64,000 nt of DNA from positions 1 through 64,000 of the forward strand of contig DASSKK010000095.1 in the NCBI GenBank assembly GCA_035690495.1, in the 5' to 3' direction. Every line of letters begins with the position of its first letter. The first letter of the stretch is position 1. Made by a program: the position numbers and the translations under genes. Shown here one piece after another: positions 41,096-50,437 of the stretch. Source of the DNA: DASSKK01 sp035690495. GTDB lineage: Bacteria > Actinomycetota > Actinomycetes > Propionibacteriales > Nocardioidaceae. The notes below the pieces were generated by a model. It was not told where the DNA came from, ran no database searches, and saw only the letters and a list, made by a program, of their open reading frames with translations.

Positions 41096-41133
41096 GGCCG
41101 CGACGCTACCAAACCTCCCGTCGTGCGGGCCGG

Positions 41134-41877
41134 TCAGTTGGAGCGGTCCACCTTGTGCTGCGCGGCCTGCGCCCTCGGCCGGATCACGAGCTCGTCGACG
41201 TTCACGTGCGGCGGACGGGTCACCATCCAGGTGATCGCGTCGGCGATGTCCTCGGCGGTCAACGGCTCGGCGACCCCGGCGTACACCTGCTCGGCCTTCT
41301 GCTCGTCGCCGCGGAACCGGACGGTCGAGAACTCGTCGGTCTTGACCATCCCGGGCGCGATCTCGCAGATCCGCACCGGCTGGTCGAACAGCTCCAGCCG
41401 CAGCGTCTCGCTGAGCACCTTGGTGCCGTGCTTCGCCGCGGTGTATCCGCCGCCGCCCTCGTAGGCGATCCGGCCCGCCGTCGAGCCGACGTTGAGGATC
41501 ACCCCTGCGCCGGAGGCGATCAGCGCCGGCAGCAGCGCCTGCGTCACCCGCAGCAGGCCGAGCACGTTCACGTCGTACATCGAACGCCAGTCCTCGATGT
41601 CGGCGGTGGCCACCGGGTCGGCTCCGAAGGCGCCGCCCGCGTTGTTCACGAGTACGTCGAGCCGTTCGCCCACCTGCGCGGCGAGACCGGCGACGTCGTC
41701 GGCATTCGTCACGTCGCACACGACTGCCGTACCTCCGATCTCTTCGGCGAGCGCCCTGATCCGGTCCTCCCGGCGGGCTGCGCACACCACGTGGAAGCCC
41801 TCCCCAGCGAGACTGCGCGCGGTCGCCGCGCCGATCCCGCTGCTCGCACCGGTCACCACAGCCGTCTTCGCGCTCAT
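41134..41877 (-). CDS. Short-chain dehydrogenase/reductase
   Basis: This 247-residue classical SDR has TGASSGIG at the cofactor loop, NNAGG, the catalytic Ser in NVGSTAGRIAYEGG, and YTAAKHG. It resembles YdfG-type NADP-dependent 3-hydroxy acid or serine dehydrogenases (the IEDWRSMYDVNVLG helix). Substrate unknown. It is divergent from mshA. Confidence 0.9.
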   Translation of the reverse strand: MSAKTAVVTGASSGIGAATARSLAGEGFHVVCAARREDRIRALAEEIGGTAVVCDVTNADDVAGLAAQVGERLDVLVNNAGGAFGADPVATADIEDWRSMYDVNVLGLLRVTQALLPALIASGAGVILNVGSTAGRIAYEGGGGYTAAKHGTKVLSETLRLELFDQPVRICEIAPGMVKTDEFSTVRFRGDEQKAEQVYAGVAEPLTAEDIADAITWMVTRPPHVNVDELVIRPRAQAAQHKVDRSN

Positions 41878-41941
41878 GGTCCTGATTCTGCCGCGAGGGG
41901 AATAGCCCCCGGCAGGGGGTGGTTGCGCCGGGGGAGGTGAC

Positions 41942-43279
41942 ATGACGATCTCGCAGAGCACAGCGCCGCGTCCGCGGCGGGACACCGCGCCGCAACCCCG
42001 GCCGCAGCGTCCCCGACGCCCGACTCACGGGCGGATCGCGATGATCAGCCTGCACACCTCGCCCCTGGACCAGCCGGGCACCGGCGACGCCGGCGGGATG
42101 AACGTCTACGTCCTGGAGCTCTCCAAGCGGCTGGCCGCCCGCGATCTCGAGGTCGACATCTTCACCCGCGCCACCTCCTCGGCGCTGCCGCCCGCCGTGC
42201 AGGTCAACCCCGGCGTCACCGTGCGGCACGTGCACGCCGGTCCGTTCGAGGGACTCACCAAGGCCGAGCTGCCCGGCCAGCTGTGCGTGTTCGCGCGTGA
42301 GGTGCTGCGCGCCGAGGCTCGCCACGACCAGGGGTGGTACGACCTGGTGCACTCCCACTACTGGCTCTCCGGCCAGGTCGGGGCACTCGTTCGCGACCGG
42401 TGGGGGATCCCGCTCGCCCACTCGATGCACACGATGGCCAAGGTGAAGAACGACTCGTTGGCGGTCGGCGACACCCCGGAGCCGCCCGCACGGATGATCG
42501 GCGAGGAGCAGGTGGTCGAGGCCGCCGACATGCTGATCGCCAGCACCGACCTGGAGGCCAAGCAGCTGATCGAGCTCTACGACGCGGACCCGGCGCGCGT
42601 CGAGGTGGTGCATCCCGGCGTCGACCTGTCGGTGTTCGCGCCGCGCTCCGGTGCCCGCGCCCGGCTCGGGCTGGCCGACGACGCGGTCGTGCTCCTGTTC
42701 GCGGGGCGGATCCAGCCCCTGAAGGCCCCCGACATCCTGCTGCGCGCAGTCCCCGCCCTGCTCGAGCGCGACCCGGGCGTGCGTGAACGGCTGGTCGTCG
42801 CGGTGGTCGGCGGACCCTCCGGCACCGGGTTGGAGCACCCCGAGTCACTGGTCCAGCTCGCCGAGTCGCTCGGCATCTCCGACGTCATCAGGTTCATCCC
42901 GCCGGTGGCCCAGTGGACGCTGGCCGACTGGTACGCCGCCGCCACGCTGGTCTGCGTCCCGTCGTACAACGAGTCCTTCGGGCTGGTCGCGGTGGAGGCG
43001 CAGGCCACCGGCACCCCCGTGGTGGCCGCCGCGGTCGGGGGGCTGACCACCGTGGTGCGCGACGGTGTCTCCGGCCTGCTCGTCGAGGGGCACGACCCCG
43101 GTGACTACGCTCGTGCGATGCAGCGGATCATCTCCTCAGCAGCCCTGCGCGCGCAGATGTCGCGGGCGGCTACCGACCACGCCGCGGAGTTCGCCTGGGA
43201 GCGCACCGCGGACCGCATCGTCGAGGTCTACCGGCAGGCCGCGCGGGCGATGCGCGACGACCTGCAGGTCGGGGCGTGA
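41942..43279 (+). CDS. mshA: D-inositol-3-phosphate glycosyltransferase
   Basis: This 445-residue GT4 enzyme makes the first intermediate of mycothiol by joining UDP-GlcNAc to 1L-myo-inositol 1-phosphate. Typical elements are GDAGGMNVYV near the N-terminus, HSHYWLSGQVG, and the C-terminal GT-B motif ESFGLVAVEAQATGTPVV. A roughly 30-residue Pro/Arg-rich N-terminus precedes the fold. GGGAGGTG precedes the ATG. The ybjN gene follows and overlaps, as in mycobacteria. Confidence 0.97.
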   Translation: MTISQSTAPRPRRDTAPQPRPQRPRRPTHGRIAMISLHTSPLDQPGTGDAGGMNVYVLELSKRLAARDLEVDIFTRATSSALPPAVQVNPGVTVRHVHAGPFEGLTKAELPGQLCVFAREVLRAEARHDQGWYDLVHSHYWLSGQVGALVRDRWGIPLAHSMHTMAKVKNDSLAVGDTPEPPARMIGEEQVVEAADMLIASTDLEAKQLIELYDADPARVEVVHPGVDLSVFAPRSGARARLGLADDAVVLLFAGRIQPLKAPDILLRAVPALLERDPGVRERLVVAVVGGPSGTGLEHPESLVQLAESLGISDVIRFIPPVAQWTLADWYAAATLVCVPSYNESFGLVAVEAQATGTPVVAAAVGGLTTVVRDGVSGLLVEGHDPGDYARAMQRIISSAALRAQMSRAATDHAAEFAWERTADRIVEVYRQAARAMRDDLQVGA

Positions 43280-43788
43280 CGGCTGCCCGCGACGCGGACG
43301 TGCGCGCCGGCGTCGCCGGGATGATCCGCAACTACCTGCGGGCCTCCGACCTGTCCTTCGAGGAGCTCTCCGACGGGGTGTTCGCGCTCGAGCTTCCCGG
43401 CGAGCGCAAGCTCGCCACACCGTGCCGGCTCGACGTCGGCCGTCACGCGCTCGGCGTCCACGCGTTCGTCTGCCGCGCCCCCGACGAGAACCACGAGCGG
43501 GTCTACCGGTGGCTGCTGGAGAAGAACCTCAAGCTGTACGGCGTGGCGTTCGCGGTCGACCGGATGGGCGACATCTACCTGGACGGGCGGCTGCCGCTCG
43601 GCGGCCTCGACGCGGACGGGCTGGACCGGCTGCTCGGCTCGGTGCTCTCCGTCGCGGACGGCTCGTTCAACACGATCCTCGAGCTCGGGTTCGCCTCGTC
43701 GATCCGCAAGGAGTACGCCTGGCGCAAGGCCCGCGGCGAGTCGCTGCGCAACCTCGACGCGTTCCGCGGCTGGCTCGACTCCTCGTAG
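43276..43788 (+). CDS. YbjN-domain protein (Rv0487-like)
   Basis: This 170-residue protein matches the YbjN sensory-transduction-like family (RVYRWLLEKNLKLYGVAFAVD, DIYLDGRLPL). In mycobacteria the relative directly follows mshA. The GTG overlaps the mshA stop (GTGA). It has no membrane segment or catalytic motif that I can see. Role unknown. Confidence 0.88.
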   Translation: MTAARDADVRAGVAGMIRNYLRASDLSFEELSDGVFALELPGERKLATPCRLDVGRHALGVHAFVCRAPDENHERVYRWLLEKNLKLYGVAFAVDRMGDIYLDGRLPLGGLDADGLDRLLGSVLSVADGSFNTILELGFASSIRKEYAWRKARGESLRNLDAFRGWLDSS

Positions 43789-43817
43789 GTCCCCACCCCG
43801 CCCCCACCCCGCCCCCA

Positions 43818-43877
43818 CCCCGATTCGTCCGCGAAACTGCGTCCGTCTGCCGCGGAGCGACCGCGGACGAATCGGGG
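43818..43877. repeat. Palindromic repeat family C, copy 2
   Basis: CCCCGATTCGTCCGCG (43818-43833) and its exact complement (43862-43877) flank a 28-base loop. It sits between ybjN and the pstS PHO boxes and is preceded by a CCCCGCC-rich run from 43796. It may also terminate ybjN. Confidence 0.9.
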
Positions 43878-43882
43878 TGGGA

Positions 43883-43926
43883 GTTCATCCGCCGTTCACC
43901 TGAGGGCGTCGTACGGTTCACCCGGC
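43883..43926 (+). promoter_or_regulatory. PHO box array upstream of pstS
   Basis: 11-bp units start at 43883 (GTTCATCCGCC), 43894 (GTTCACCTGAG) and 43916 (GTTCACCCGGC); 43905-43915 is a degenerate unit in the same phase. A -10-like TAGCGT begins at 43932, 6 bases after the last unit starts its downstream edge. This is the form of site bound by phosphorylated PhoP/RegX3 in Streptomyces and mycobacteria. Confidence 0.87.
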
Positions 43927-43976
43927 CCTCCTAGCGTTCGACGCGTCAAGACGCATCGATCATCAGGAGATCCGGA

Positions 43977-45080
43977 GTGAACGCCACTTCCACGCTCGTC
44001 CTTCCCGCGCTCGCGGCAGCGCTGGGCCTCGCCCTGATCGGCTGCGGCGCCGCGAACGAGACGCCCGCGAACGCAGACCCGACCCATGGCGGGTCCGCCC
44101 TCTCCGGCACCCTCGACGGTGCCGGCTCCTCAGCCCAGCAGGCCGCGCAGGCCGCCTGGCAGGCGCACTTCCAGAGCGCCCACCCGGGCGTCACCGTCAA
44201 CTACGACCCGGTCGGCTCCGGCGCCGGCGTCGACCAGTTCCTGTCCGGCGGCGTCGCGTTCGCCGGCTCCGACAAGTACCTCACCGCCGACCAGCTCACC
44301 GCGAGCAAGAAAACCTGCCACGGCGCGACCGCGTTCGACGTGCCGGACTACGTCAGCCCGATCGCGATCGCCTACCACCTCGACGGAGTGGACCACCTGA
44401 AGCTGTCGCCGAAGACCGCGGCCGGAATCTTCGCCGGCACGATCACCAAGTGGAACGACCCGGCGATCCAGGCCGACAACCCGGGCGCGCGCCTCCCGAG
44501 CAGCAGGATCACGCCGGTGCACCGCTCCGACGACTCCGGCACCACGAACAACTTCACCGACTACCTGCACCAGACTGCCCCGAGCGTCTGGACCGATCCG
44601 GCCGCCGAGACGTGGCCGTACAAGTCCGGCGAGGCGGCTCAGGGCACCTCCGGAGTGGTCGCGGCGATCAAGTCCGGCAACGGCACGATCGGGTACGCCG
44701 ACCGCAGCCAGGTGGGCGCGTTGAGCGTCGCCTCGGTCAAGGTCGGCAGCCGGTACGTCGCACCGTCCCCGACGGGCGCGGCGAAGGCCCTCGCCGACTC
44801 GTCCACGACGGCCGGACGGCCCGCCGGCGACCTGGCGATCCAGGTGAACCGGACCACGACCAGCCCGGGGGCCTACCCGATCCTCCTGGTCTCCTACCTG
44901 ATCGCCTGCCCGTCGTATCCCGACTCCGCCACCGGCACGCTGGTGAAGACCTACCTCGGCTACGTGGTGAGCGGCGCCGGCCAGCAGGCGGCAGCGCAGA
45001 CGGCCGGCTCCGCCCCGCTGCCGGGCACGCTGGCCTCGAAGGCAGCCAGCAAGGTGCAGTCGATCGGCGCCGGCCACTGA
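43977..45080 (+). CDS. pstS: Phosphate-binding lipoprotein
   Basis: This 367-residue lipoprotein captures phosphate for PstCAB. The signal ends in the lipobox LIGC (Cys about residue 23). The mature part has the PstS motifs GAGSSAQQAA, DPVGSGAGVDQFLSGG, ITKWNDP and HRSDDSGTTNNF, which line the phosphate site. It is first in pstSCAB, under a PHO box array. Its stop overlaps pstC (TGATG). Confidence 0.96.
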   Translation: MNATSTLVLPALAAALGLALIGCGAANETPANADPTHGGSALSGTLDGAGSSAQQAAQAAWQAHFQSAHPGVTVNYDPVGSGAGVDQFLSGGVAFAGSDKYLTADQLTASKKTCHGATAFDVPDYVSPIAIAYHLDGVDHLKLSPKTAAGIFAGTITKWNDPAIQADNPGARLPSSRITPVHRSDDSGTTNNFTDYLHQTAPSVWTDPAAETWPYKSGEAAQGTSGVVAAIKSGNGTIGYADRSQVGALSVASVKVGSRYVAPSPTGAAKALADSSTTAGRPAGDLAIQVNRTTTSPGAYPILLVSYLIACPSYPDSATGTLVKTYLGYVVSGAGQQAAAQTAGSAPLPGTLASKAASKVQSIGAGH

Positions 45081-46024
45081 TGGCTCTCCCGCTCAGCGTG
45101 TCCTTCGGCCCGGCGCGTCGTGCGCGCCCGCGTGGCGACCGGGTGTTCTCGGGCGCCACCCGGGCCGCCGGGCTGGTGGTCGTGCTCGGCCTCGCCGGCG
45201 TCGCGGTCTTCCTCACCGTGCAAGGCATCCCCGCGCTGAGCGCTCCGGGCTCGGCTCTGGGCGGGCACGCGAGCTTCGCGGCGTACGTCTGGCCGCTCGT
45301 GTTCGGCACCGTCCTCGCCTCCGTCCTGGCGCTGGGGATGGCCACCCCGCTCGCGCTGGGCACGGCGTTGGTGATCTCGCACTACGCGCCACGCCGGGTG
45401 GCGGCGATGCTCGGCTACGTCGTCGACCTGCTCGCGGCGATCCCGAGCGTGGTCTACGGCCTGTGGGGGATCGGATTCCTCAGCGGGCGGCTCGTGCCGG
45501 CCTACGCATGGCTGTCCACGCACGTCGGCTGGCTGCCGTTCTTCGCCGGCCCGGTGTCGGCGACGGGCCGCACTATCCTCACCGCGGCGATCGTGCTGTC
45601 CCTGATGGTCCTGCCGATCATCACCGCGATCAGCCGGGAGGTCTTCGCGCAGGCACCGAGGCTGCACCAGGAGGCCGCACTCGCGCTGGGCGCCACCCGC
45701 TGGGAGGCGATCCGGATGGCCGTGCTGCCCTATGCCCGCTCCGGCGTCGTCTCCGCGGTGATGCTCGGCCTCGGGCGTGCCCTCGGGGAGACGATGGCCG
45801 TCGCGATGGTGCTGTCGGCCAGCGGCGTGGTCACCTTCGACCTGGTCGGCACCACGAACCCGTCCACGATCGCGGCGAACATCGCGCTGAACTTCCCCGA
45901 GGCCACCGGGCTCGGGGTCAATGCGCTCGTAGCGAGCGGCCTGGTGCTGTTCGTGCTCACGTTCGTGGTCAACCTGGCGGCCCGCGCGATCGTCGCCCGC
46001 AGCATGCGCAAGGAGCAGGGATGA
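45080..46024 (+). CDS. pstC: Phosphate ABC transporter permease PstC
   Basis: This 314-residue inner-membrane permease has about six helices. The EAA-type loop EAALALGATRWEAIRMAVLP (the ATPase contact) and LGRALGETMAVAMVL are typical of PstC. Its stop overlaps pstA by ATGA. Confidence 0.95.
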   Translation: MALPLSVSFGPARRARPRGDRVFSGATRAAGLVVVLGLAGVAVFLTVQGIPALSAPGSALGGHASFAAYVWPLVFGTVLASVLALGMATPLALGTALVISHYAPRRVAAMLGYVVDLLAAIPSVVYGLWGIGFLSGRLVPAYAWLSTHVGWLPFFAGPVSATGRTILTAAIVLSLMVLPIITAISREVFAQAPRLHQEAALALGATRWEAIRMAVLPYARSGVVSAVMLGLGRALGETMAVAMVLSASGVVTFDLVGTTNPSTIAANIALNFPEATGLGVNALVASGLVLFVLTFVVNLAARAIVARSMRKEQG

Positions 46025-47106
46025 CTCTCCTCGACGTCCGTCCGGCACCGGCTGCGGCCCCGCGACGCCCGGCGGCTCAGCCCGTCCTCGCACTGACCCG
46101 GGCGCGACTGCCGCGCTGGGCCCCTGTGCTGGTCGCGGTCCTGTCCGCCGCGGCGGCCGGCCTGGTCACCATGGCCGCCGGCTGGAACCTGGCCGGCTGG
46201 GCCGTCGCCGCGATCGGCTGCTACACGGCCGCGATGCCCGCCTGGTCGCGGGTGGTCGAGGGCGGCCGCGCCGCCAAGGACCGGCTGCTGACCACGCTGG
46301 TCTGGTCGGCGTTCGCACTCGCCTGCGTCCCTCTGGTGTCGCTGGTGGTCACGGTGGCCCGGCACGGCGCGGGTGTGGTCGACGTGCGGTTCCTCACCTA
46401 CTCGATGCGCAACGTGGTCGGACCCGGGGGCGGGATCTACCACGCGCTGATGGGCACCTTGCTGGTCACTTTGGGGGCGGCGGTGATCTCGATCCCACTC
46501 GGCCTGCTCACCGCGATCCACCTCGTCGAGTACGCCGCACGGTCCCGTGGGGCGCGCACCATCCGGCTGCTGGTCGACGTGATGACCGGCATCCCTTCGA
46601 TCGTGGCGGGCCTGTTCGCCTACGCGCTGTTCGCCCTGCTCGCCTGGCCGGGCGTCCGGATGGGCATCGGCGGCTCCGTCGCACTGTCGTTGCTGATGGT
46701 CCCGATCGTGGTCCGCTCGTGCGAGGAGATGCTCGCGCTCGTGCCGGGCGAGCTGCGCGAAGCGGCGTACGCCCTCGGGGCGCCGAAGTGGCGCACCATC
46801 GTGCGGGTGGTGCTGCCCACCGCCGCCCCCGGCATCGTCACTGGCATCACCCTCGCGATCGCCCGCGTCGTCGGGGAGACCGCGCCGCTGCTGATCATCG
46901 CCGGGTCGACGGACTCGACGAACATGAACCTGTTCGCCGAACGGATGATGACGCTGCCGGTGTTCATCTACTACTCGTTCACCCAGCCCGGCGTACCCGC
47001 GACCTACGGCCAGGAACGCGCCTGGGGTGCCGCGCTGGTGCTGATCGCGATCGTGATGGCCCTCAACCTGCTCGCCCGGCTGGCCGGGCGACTGCTCCGA
47101 CACTGA
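46021..47106 (+). CDS. pstA: Phosphate ABC transporter permease PstA
   Basis: This 361-residue permease has the EAA loop REAAYALGAPKWRTIVRVVLP and ARVVGETAPLLIIAG. The N-terminus has two extra helices (residues 37-70 or so) before the usual PstA core, as in other actinobacterial PstA. pstB follows 11 bases later. Confidence 0.95.
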   Translation: MTLLDVRPAPAAAPRRPAAQPVLALTRARLPRWAPVLVAVLSAAAAGLVTMAAGWNLAGWAVAAIGCYTAAMPAWSRVVEGGRAAKDRLLTTLVWSAFALACVPLVSLVVTVARHGAGVVDVRFLTYSMRNVVGPGGGIYHALMGTLLVTLGAAVISIPLGLLTAIHLVEYAARSRGARTIRLLVDVMTGIPSIVAGLFAYALFALLAWPGVRMGIGGSVALSLLMVPIVVRSCEEMLALVPGELREAAYALGAPKWRTIVRVVLPTAAPGIVTGITLAIARVVGETAPLLIIAGSTDSTNMNLFAERMMTLPVFIYYSFTQPGVPATYGQERAWGAALVLIAIVMALNLLARLAGRLLRH

Positions 47107-47117
47107 AGGACAGACAC

Positions 47118-47897
47118 ATGGCTCTGAGCATCGACATATCCGGACTCGACGCCTACTACGGCAGCTTCCGCGCGGTCGCGGACGTCACCATGACGATCCC
47201 CGCGCGTTCGGTGACCGCGCTGATCGGGCCCTCCGGCTGCGGCAAGTCGACGTTCCTGCGCGCGCTGAACCGGATGCACGAGGTCGTGCCCGGCGCGCGC
47301 ATCGAGGGCAAGATCGTCGTGGACGGCCAGGACCTGTACGCGCCGGACGTGGACCCAGCCGAGGTACGCCGCATCGTCGGGATGGTCTTCCAGCGGCCGA
47401 ACCCCTTCCCGACCATGTCGATCTACGAGAACGTGCTCGCCGGCGTGCGGCTGAACGCCAAGCGGATCCCGAAGGCAACGGCCGACGACGTCGTGGAGAG
47501 CTCGCTGCGGCGGGCGAACCTGTGGGCCTCGGTGTCGTCGCGGCTGAAGAGGCCCGGCAGCAGCCTGTCCGGCGGCCAGCAGCAACGGCTCTGCATCGCC
47601 CGCGCGATCGCCGTGCAGCCCCAGGTGCTGCTGATGGACGAACCGTGCTCGGCGCTCGACCCGATCTCGACGTCGGCGATCGAGGACCTGATCCACGAGC
47701 TGCGCGAGGACTACACGATCGTGATCGTCACCCACAACATGCAGCAGGCGGCCCGTGTCTCCCAGGACACGGCGTTCTTCAACCTCGACGGCGACGGGCA
47801 GGCCGGCCGTCTCGTCGAGCTGAACCCGACCCGCAAGGTGTTCGCCAACCCCGACGACCCGGCCACCGAGGCCTACATCTCCGGACGCTTCGGCTGA
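47118..47897 (+). CDS. pstB: Phosphate ABC transporter ATP-binding protein PstB
   Basis: This 259-residue ATPase has Walker A GPSGCGKST, LNRMHEVVPGARIEG, the PstB-specific FQRPNPFP, signature LSGGQQQRL and Walker B LLMDEPCSALDP. Length is normal. It completes the pst operon. The next sequence is a pit gene remnant. Confidence 0.97.
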   Translation: MALSIDISGLDAYYGSFRAVADVTMTIPARSVTALIGPSGCGKSTFLRALNRMHEVVPGARIEGKIVVDGQDLYAPDVDPAEVRRIVGMVFQRPNPFPTMSIYENVLAGVRLNAKRIPKATADDVVESSLRRANLWASVSSRLKRPGSSLSGGQQQRLCIARAIAVQPQVLLMDEPCSALDPISTSAIEDLIHELREDYTIVIVTHNMQQAARVSQDTAFFNLDGDGQAGRLVELNPTRKVFANPDDPATEAYISGRFG

Positions 47898-47900
47898 CTC

Positions 47901-47972
47901 TTACGGGACGCGCAGCACCGATTTGAGCATCCGGCGGCCGAGGGTGCGCGTGATGCGCCAGCCGCCTGACCA
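47901..47972 (-). pseudogene. Fragment of a pit phosphate-transporter gene
   Basis: A 23-codon stretch reads WSGGWRITRTLGRRMLKSVLRVP then stop. Its first 14 residues match WSGGWRIMRTLGRR in the intact pit at 51483-52487, and its last residues resemble that protein's end (WVLRLP). The DNA match to pit at about 51748-51793 is obvious by eye. It looks like a deletion remnant of a second or former pit. The rest of 47973-48094 shows no gene I recognise. Confidence 0.7.
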
Positions 47973-48094
47973 AGAAGAGTCTGCGGACAGCACGCGCCGG
48001 CCGGGCGAGCTGTTCGTCAGTCCCGTATGGCCTTACGTCACGAACAGTGCCAACGAACCCCGCAATGCCCATCTGCAGGTTCTCCGTGAGCCGG

Positions 48095-49507
48095 TCACGG
48101 AATTCGTCGGCTCCTTTCACCTCTCGGCGCCTCTGTGTCTTCGCGGTCAGCGCCGGCGCGGTCATTGAGAACGGTGACGCGTGCGATACCCCAAAGGGCG
48201 AGGATGGTGACACCCAAGCTGACGCCGGCCAGGACGTCGCTGAGCCAGTGCACTCCGAGGAAGAAGCGGCTGGCGGCAACGAGGAGAACGATCAGTGCGG
48301 CGGTGCAGGCCAGCGCGCCCTTGGGCTTGGGCCGGCGGCCGACGCAGGCGAGCACACAGAGAATGCCCCAGGCGGCGGTGGCCTGAGTGGTATGTCCGGA
48401 GGGGAAGGCCAAGCCGCTGGCGTGCATCAGCCATCCCGCCGCCGGTGGGCGCGGTCGGTGAACGGCTTCCTTCATCACTGAGGACAAGATCAACGCCCCG
48501 CCGTAGACCACGACGATGTCGACGACGGGGCTCCATGAGCGACGGAGGTATCCGCCGGCCCCGGCGGCGATGACCAGGATGGGCAACAAGACCGCGTTGG
48601 AGCCCAACCAGGTCGCAGCCCGCATGATCGGTGCGAGCCAGTCAGGCCGATGCTGCAACAACCAGGCGTGGGCGCGAAGGTCGAACAGCGCCACTTCTTC
48701 GTGGGCGAGCACGTCTTGGGTCAGCCCGAGGGTGATCCAGATGGCGCCGATCGCGACCGCCACCAGCAGCGTCAGGGGCAACCCGGTGGTCCTGCTGGTG
48801 TCGAGCCGTTGGCTCACCCAGACCACTTGTCGGGGGAACCGGTCTTCGACCCACATCACCGGCCAGCTGCATCTGGCCCGGTTCAGCATCCTGTGCGGCC
48901 AGCCGCCGGGGGCTCGGCGGAGCAGGTAGCCGGCCGCGACCAGGAGCACGATCACCCCCAGGGCGATCAGCCCGACGCGCGATGCCAGGTGCTCGACGCG
49001 CCGCCAGCTGCTGCCGCCGAGGTAGCCGAGGAGTATGCACATGGTTCCCCACGTCAGCCCGCCGGCGACGTTGTAGGCCGCGAACGTGCGGTAGGGCATG
49101 CGCGACATGCCCGCCAGCCCGGGGATCATCACTCTCAGAGCGGCGGTGAACCGGCCCAGGAACACGGCATTCCCGCCACGTTGAGCCAAATAGCGTTCGC
49201 CGCGGTCGAGGTGGTCGTGGTTGATCCAGCGGCCGACGGTGCCGTCGATGAGCCGTCGCCCGTACCGGCGGCCGACGACATAACCGACGCTGTCACCGAG
49301 CACGGCGCCAGCGATCCCTGCCGCGAGGACCGCCCACACGGGGACGACCCCCTGGAAGGCGAGCACGCCGCCGAGGATCAGGGCGATCTCCCCGGGAAAG
49401 ACGAATCCGACGAACGCGGAGGACTCCAGTGCCGGCAGCGCGAAAACCACCACCAGCGCGACCCAGGCCGGCAGGGCCAGGATGTGGGCGGCAACCGCGT
49501 CCAGCAT
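48095..49507 (-). CDS. Fused DedA / PAP2-phosphatase membrane protein
   Basis: This 470-residue protein has an N-terminal DedA (SNARE-associated/VTT) domain at about residues 1-190 (ESSAFVGFVFPGEIAL, FLGRFTAALRVMIPGLAGMSRM). The C-terminal PAP2 domain (about 235-445) has KEAVHRPRPP, PSGHTTQA and SRFFLGVHWLSDVLAG, the three acid-phosphatase motifs with all key residues. It probably dephosphorylates lipid pyrophosphates such as undecaprenyl diphosphate or phosphatidate, and may flip lipids. A truncated PAP2-like gene lies immediately upstream. Confidence 0.9.
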   Translation of the reverse strand: MLDAVAAHILALPAWVALVVVFALPALESSAFVGFVFPGEIALILGGVLAFQGVVPVWAVLAAGIAGAVLGDSVGYVVGRRYGRRLIDGTVGRWINHDHLDRGERYLAQRGGNAVFLGRFTAALRVMIPGLAGMSRMPYRTFAAYNVAGGLTWGTMCILLGYLGGSSWRRVEHLASRVGLIALGVIVLLVAAGYLLRRAPGGWPHRMLNRARCSWPVMWVEDRFPRQVVWVSQRLDTSRTTGLPLTLLVAVAIGAIWITLGLTQDVLAHEEVALFDLRAHAWLLQHRPDWLAPIMRAATWLGSNAVLLPILVIAAGAGGYLRRSWSPVVDIVVVYGGALILSSVMKEAVHRPRPPAAGWLMHASGLAFPSGHTTQATAAWGILCVLACVGRRPKPKGALACTAALIVLLVAASRFFLGVHWLSDVLAGVSLGVTILALWGIARVTVLNDRAGADREDTEAPRGERSRRIP

Positions 49508-49509
49508 GC

Positions 49510-49929
49510 TCAGGCAGCCTTCGCGCCGGGATTGCGCTCAGGAGAAGCAGGATCGCCCTGGGAGGGCGCGAACAGCGCACTGAACGGTTTGATCCGGCGA
49601 GACCACTCGGTGATCGCGGTCAAGGGATCGCGCAACAGCAGCCAGCCGAGAATCACCACCACGACACCAAGGAGCAGACCGGCCACATGCACCAGTGGCT
49701 GGTTGAGCCCGACTGCGATCAAAGTTGCCAGCGCTGCCCAGCCGGCGGCACCCAGTCCGCGCGAGGTCGAGCCTCGGGCGCGCCAGAGGGCGAACACCAG
49801 CAGGAGAGCGAACAGGGCGACACCGTAGTTGGCATACAGTTCGATCGGCGGATGCGGCCAGCCGGTGTGCGCAGTGAACGCATTGATCGCCAAGAACGCT
49901 TCATCATCGAGGCGGTGCAGCGTGTCCAC
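49510..49929 (-). pseudogene. PAP2-like protein lacking the catalytic motifs
   Basis: The 139-residue reading frame keeps the PAP2 family's N-terminal helices (FLAINAFTAHTGW, YANYGVALFALLLVF) and its last helix (VAGLLLGVVVVILGWLLL). They are joined directly at LNQPLVHVAGLL. The stretch where KxxxRP, PSGH and SRxxxxxH motifs should lie is missing, as if deleted in frame. It is probably inactive or a regulatory relic. The neighbouring DedA-PAP2 gene follows two bases later. It could still be translated. Confidence 0.65.
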
Positions 49930-50005
49930 GGGTACCTCCCACAGTGACGTGTTGCGCGGCGGGCCGGGCTACTGTGGGGCCAACCGAGGGAACGACAAAC
50001 AAAGT

Positions 50006-50028
50006 CGTACTACTGAAATTGTAGTACG
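50006..50028 (+). promoter_or_regulatory. BlaI-type operator
   Basis: CGTACTAC TGAAATT GTAGTACG is a perfect 8-bp inverted repeat with a 7-base spacer, 17 bases before the BlaI-like start. It resembles the TACTACA/TGTAGTA sites of mycobacterial BlaI. Confidence 0.8.
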
Positions 50029-50044
50029 GCGAGAGGATGTGATC

Positions 50045-50434
50045 ATGACGGCAGCGCGCGGACGGCCCCGTGGCGGCCTCGAGCGCGACGTGCTCGCATG
50101 CCTGGCCGCCGCCGGCCGGCCCCTCAGTCCCACCGAGGTGCTCAGCGATCTGGGCGGGGACCTGGCCTACACCACGGTCATGACCACCCTGTCGCGCCTG
50201 CACTCCAAAGGAGTCCTGAACCGGGAGGCGGCGGGCCGCGGGTTTGCCTACGAACTTCCGGTGTCCCTGGGAGAGGTGCCCACATCGATGAGCGCCCACC
50301 GGATGCGACGGATTCTCGACAGCGGAGACGACCGGGCGGGCATCCTGGCCAGGTTCGTGTCTGACCTCAACCCCGAGGACGAGGAAGTCCTGCTGCACCT
50401 GCTCTCGCAGGACCCCCCGACCCTGGAGCACTGA
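50045..50434 (+). CDS. BlaI/MecI-family repressor
   Basis: This 129-residue protein has a winged helix at about residues 8-75 (GLERDVLACLAAAGRPLSPTE and YTTVMTTLSRLHSKGVLNR) and a dimerisation tail (ILARFVSDLNPEDEEVLLHLL). It is followed 3 bases later by an M56 metalloprotease, the BlaI-BlaR1 arrangement. It is expected to bind the perfect inverted repeat just upstream and be autoregulated. No beta-lactamase gene is adjacent. Confidence 0.92.
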   Translation: MTAARGRPRGGLERDVLACLAAAGRPLSPTEVLSDLGGDLAYTTVMTTLSRLHSKGVLNREAAGRGFAYELPVSLGEVPTSMSAHRMRRILDSGDDRAGILARFVSDLNPEDEEVLLHLLSQDPPTLEH

Positions 50435-50437
50435 GCC

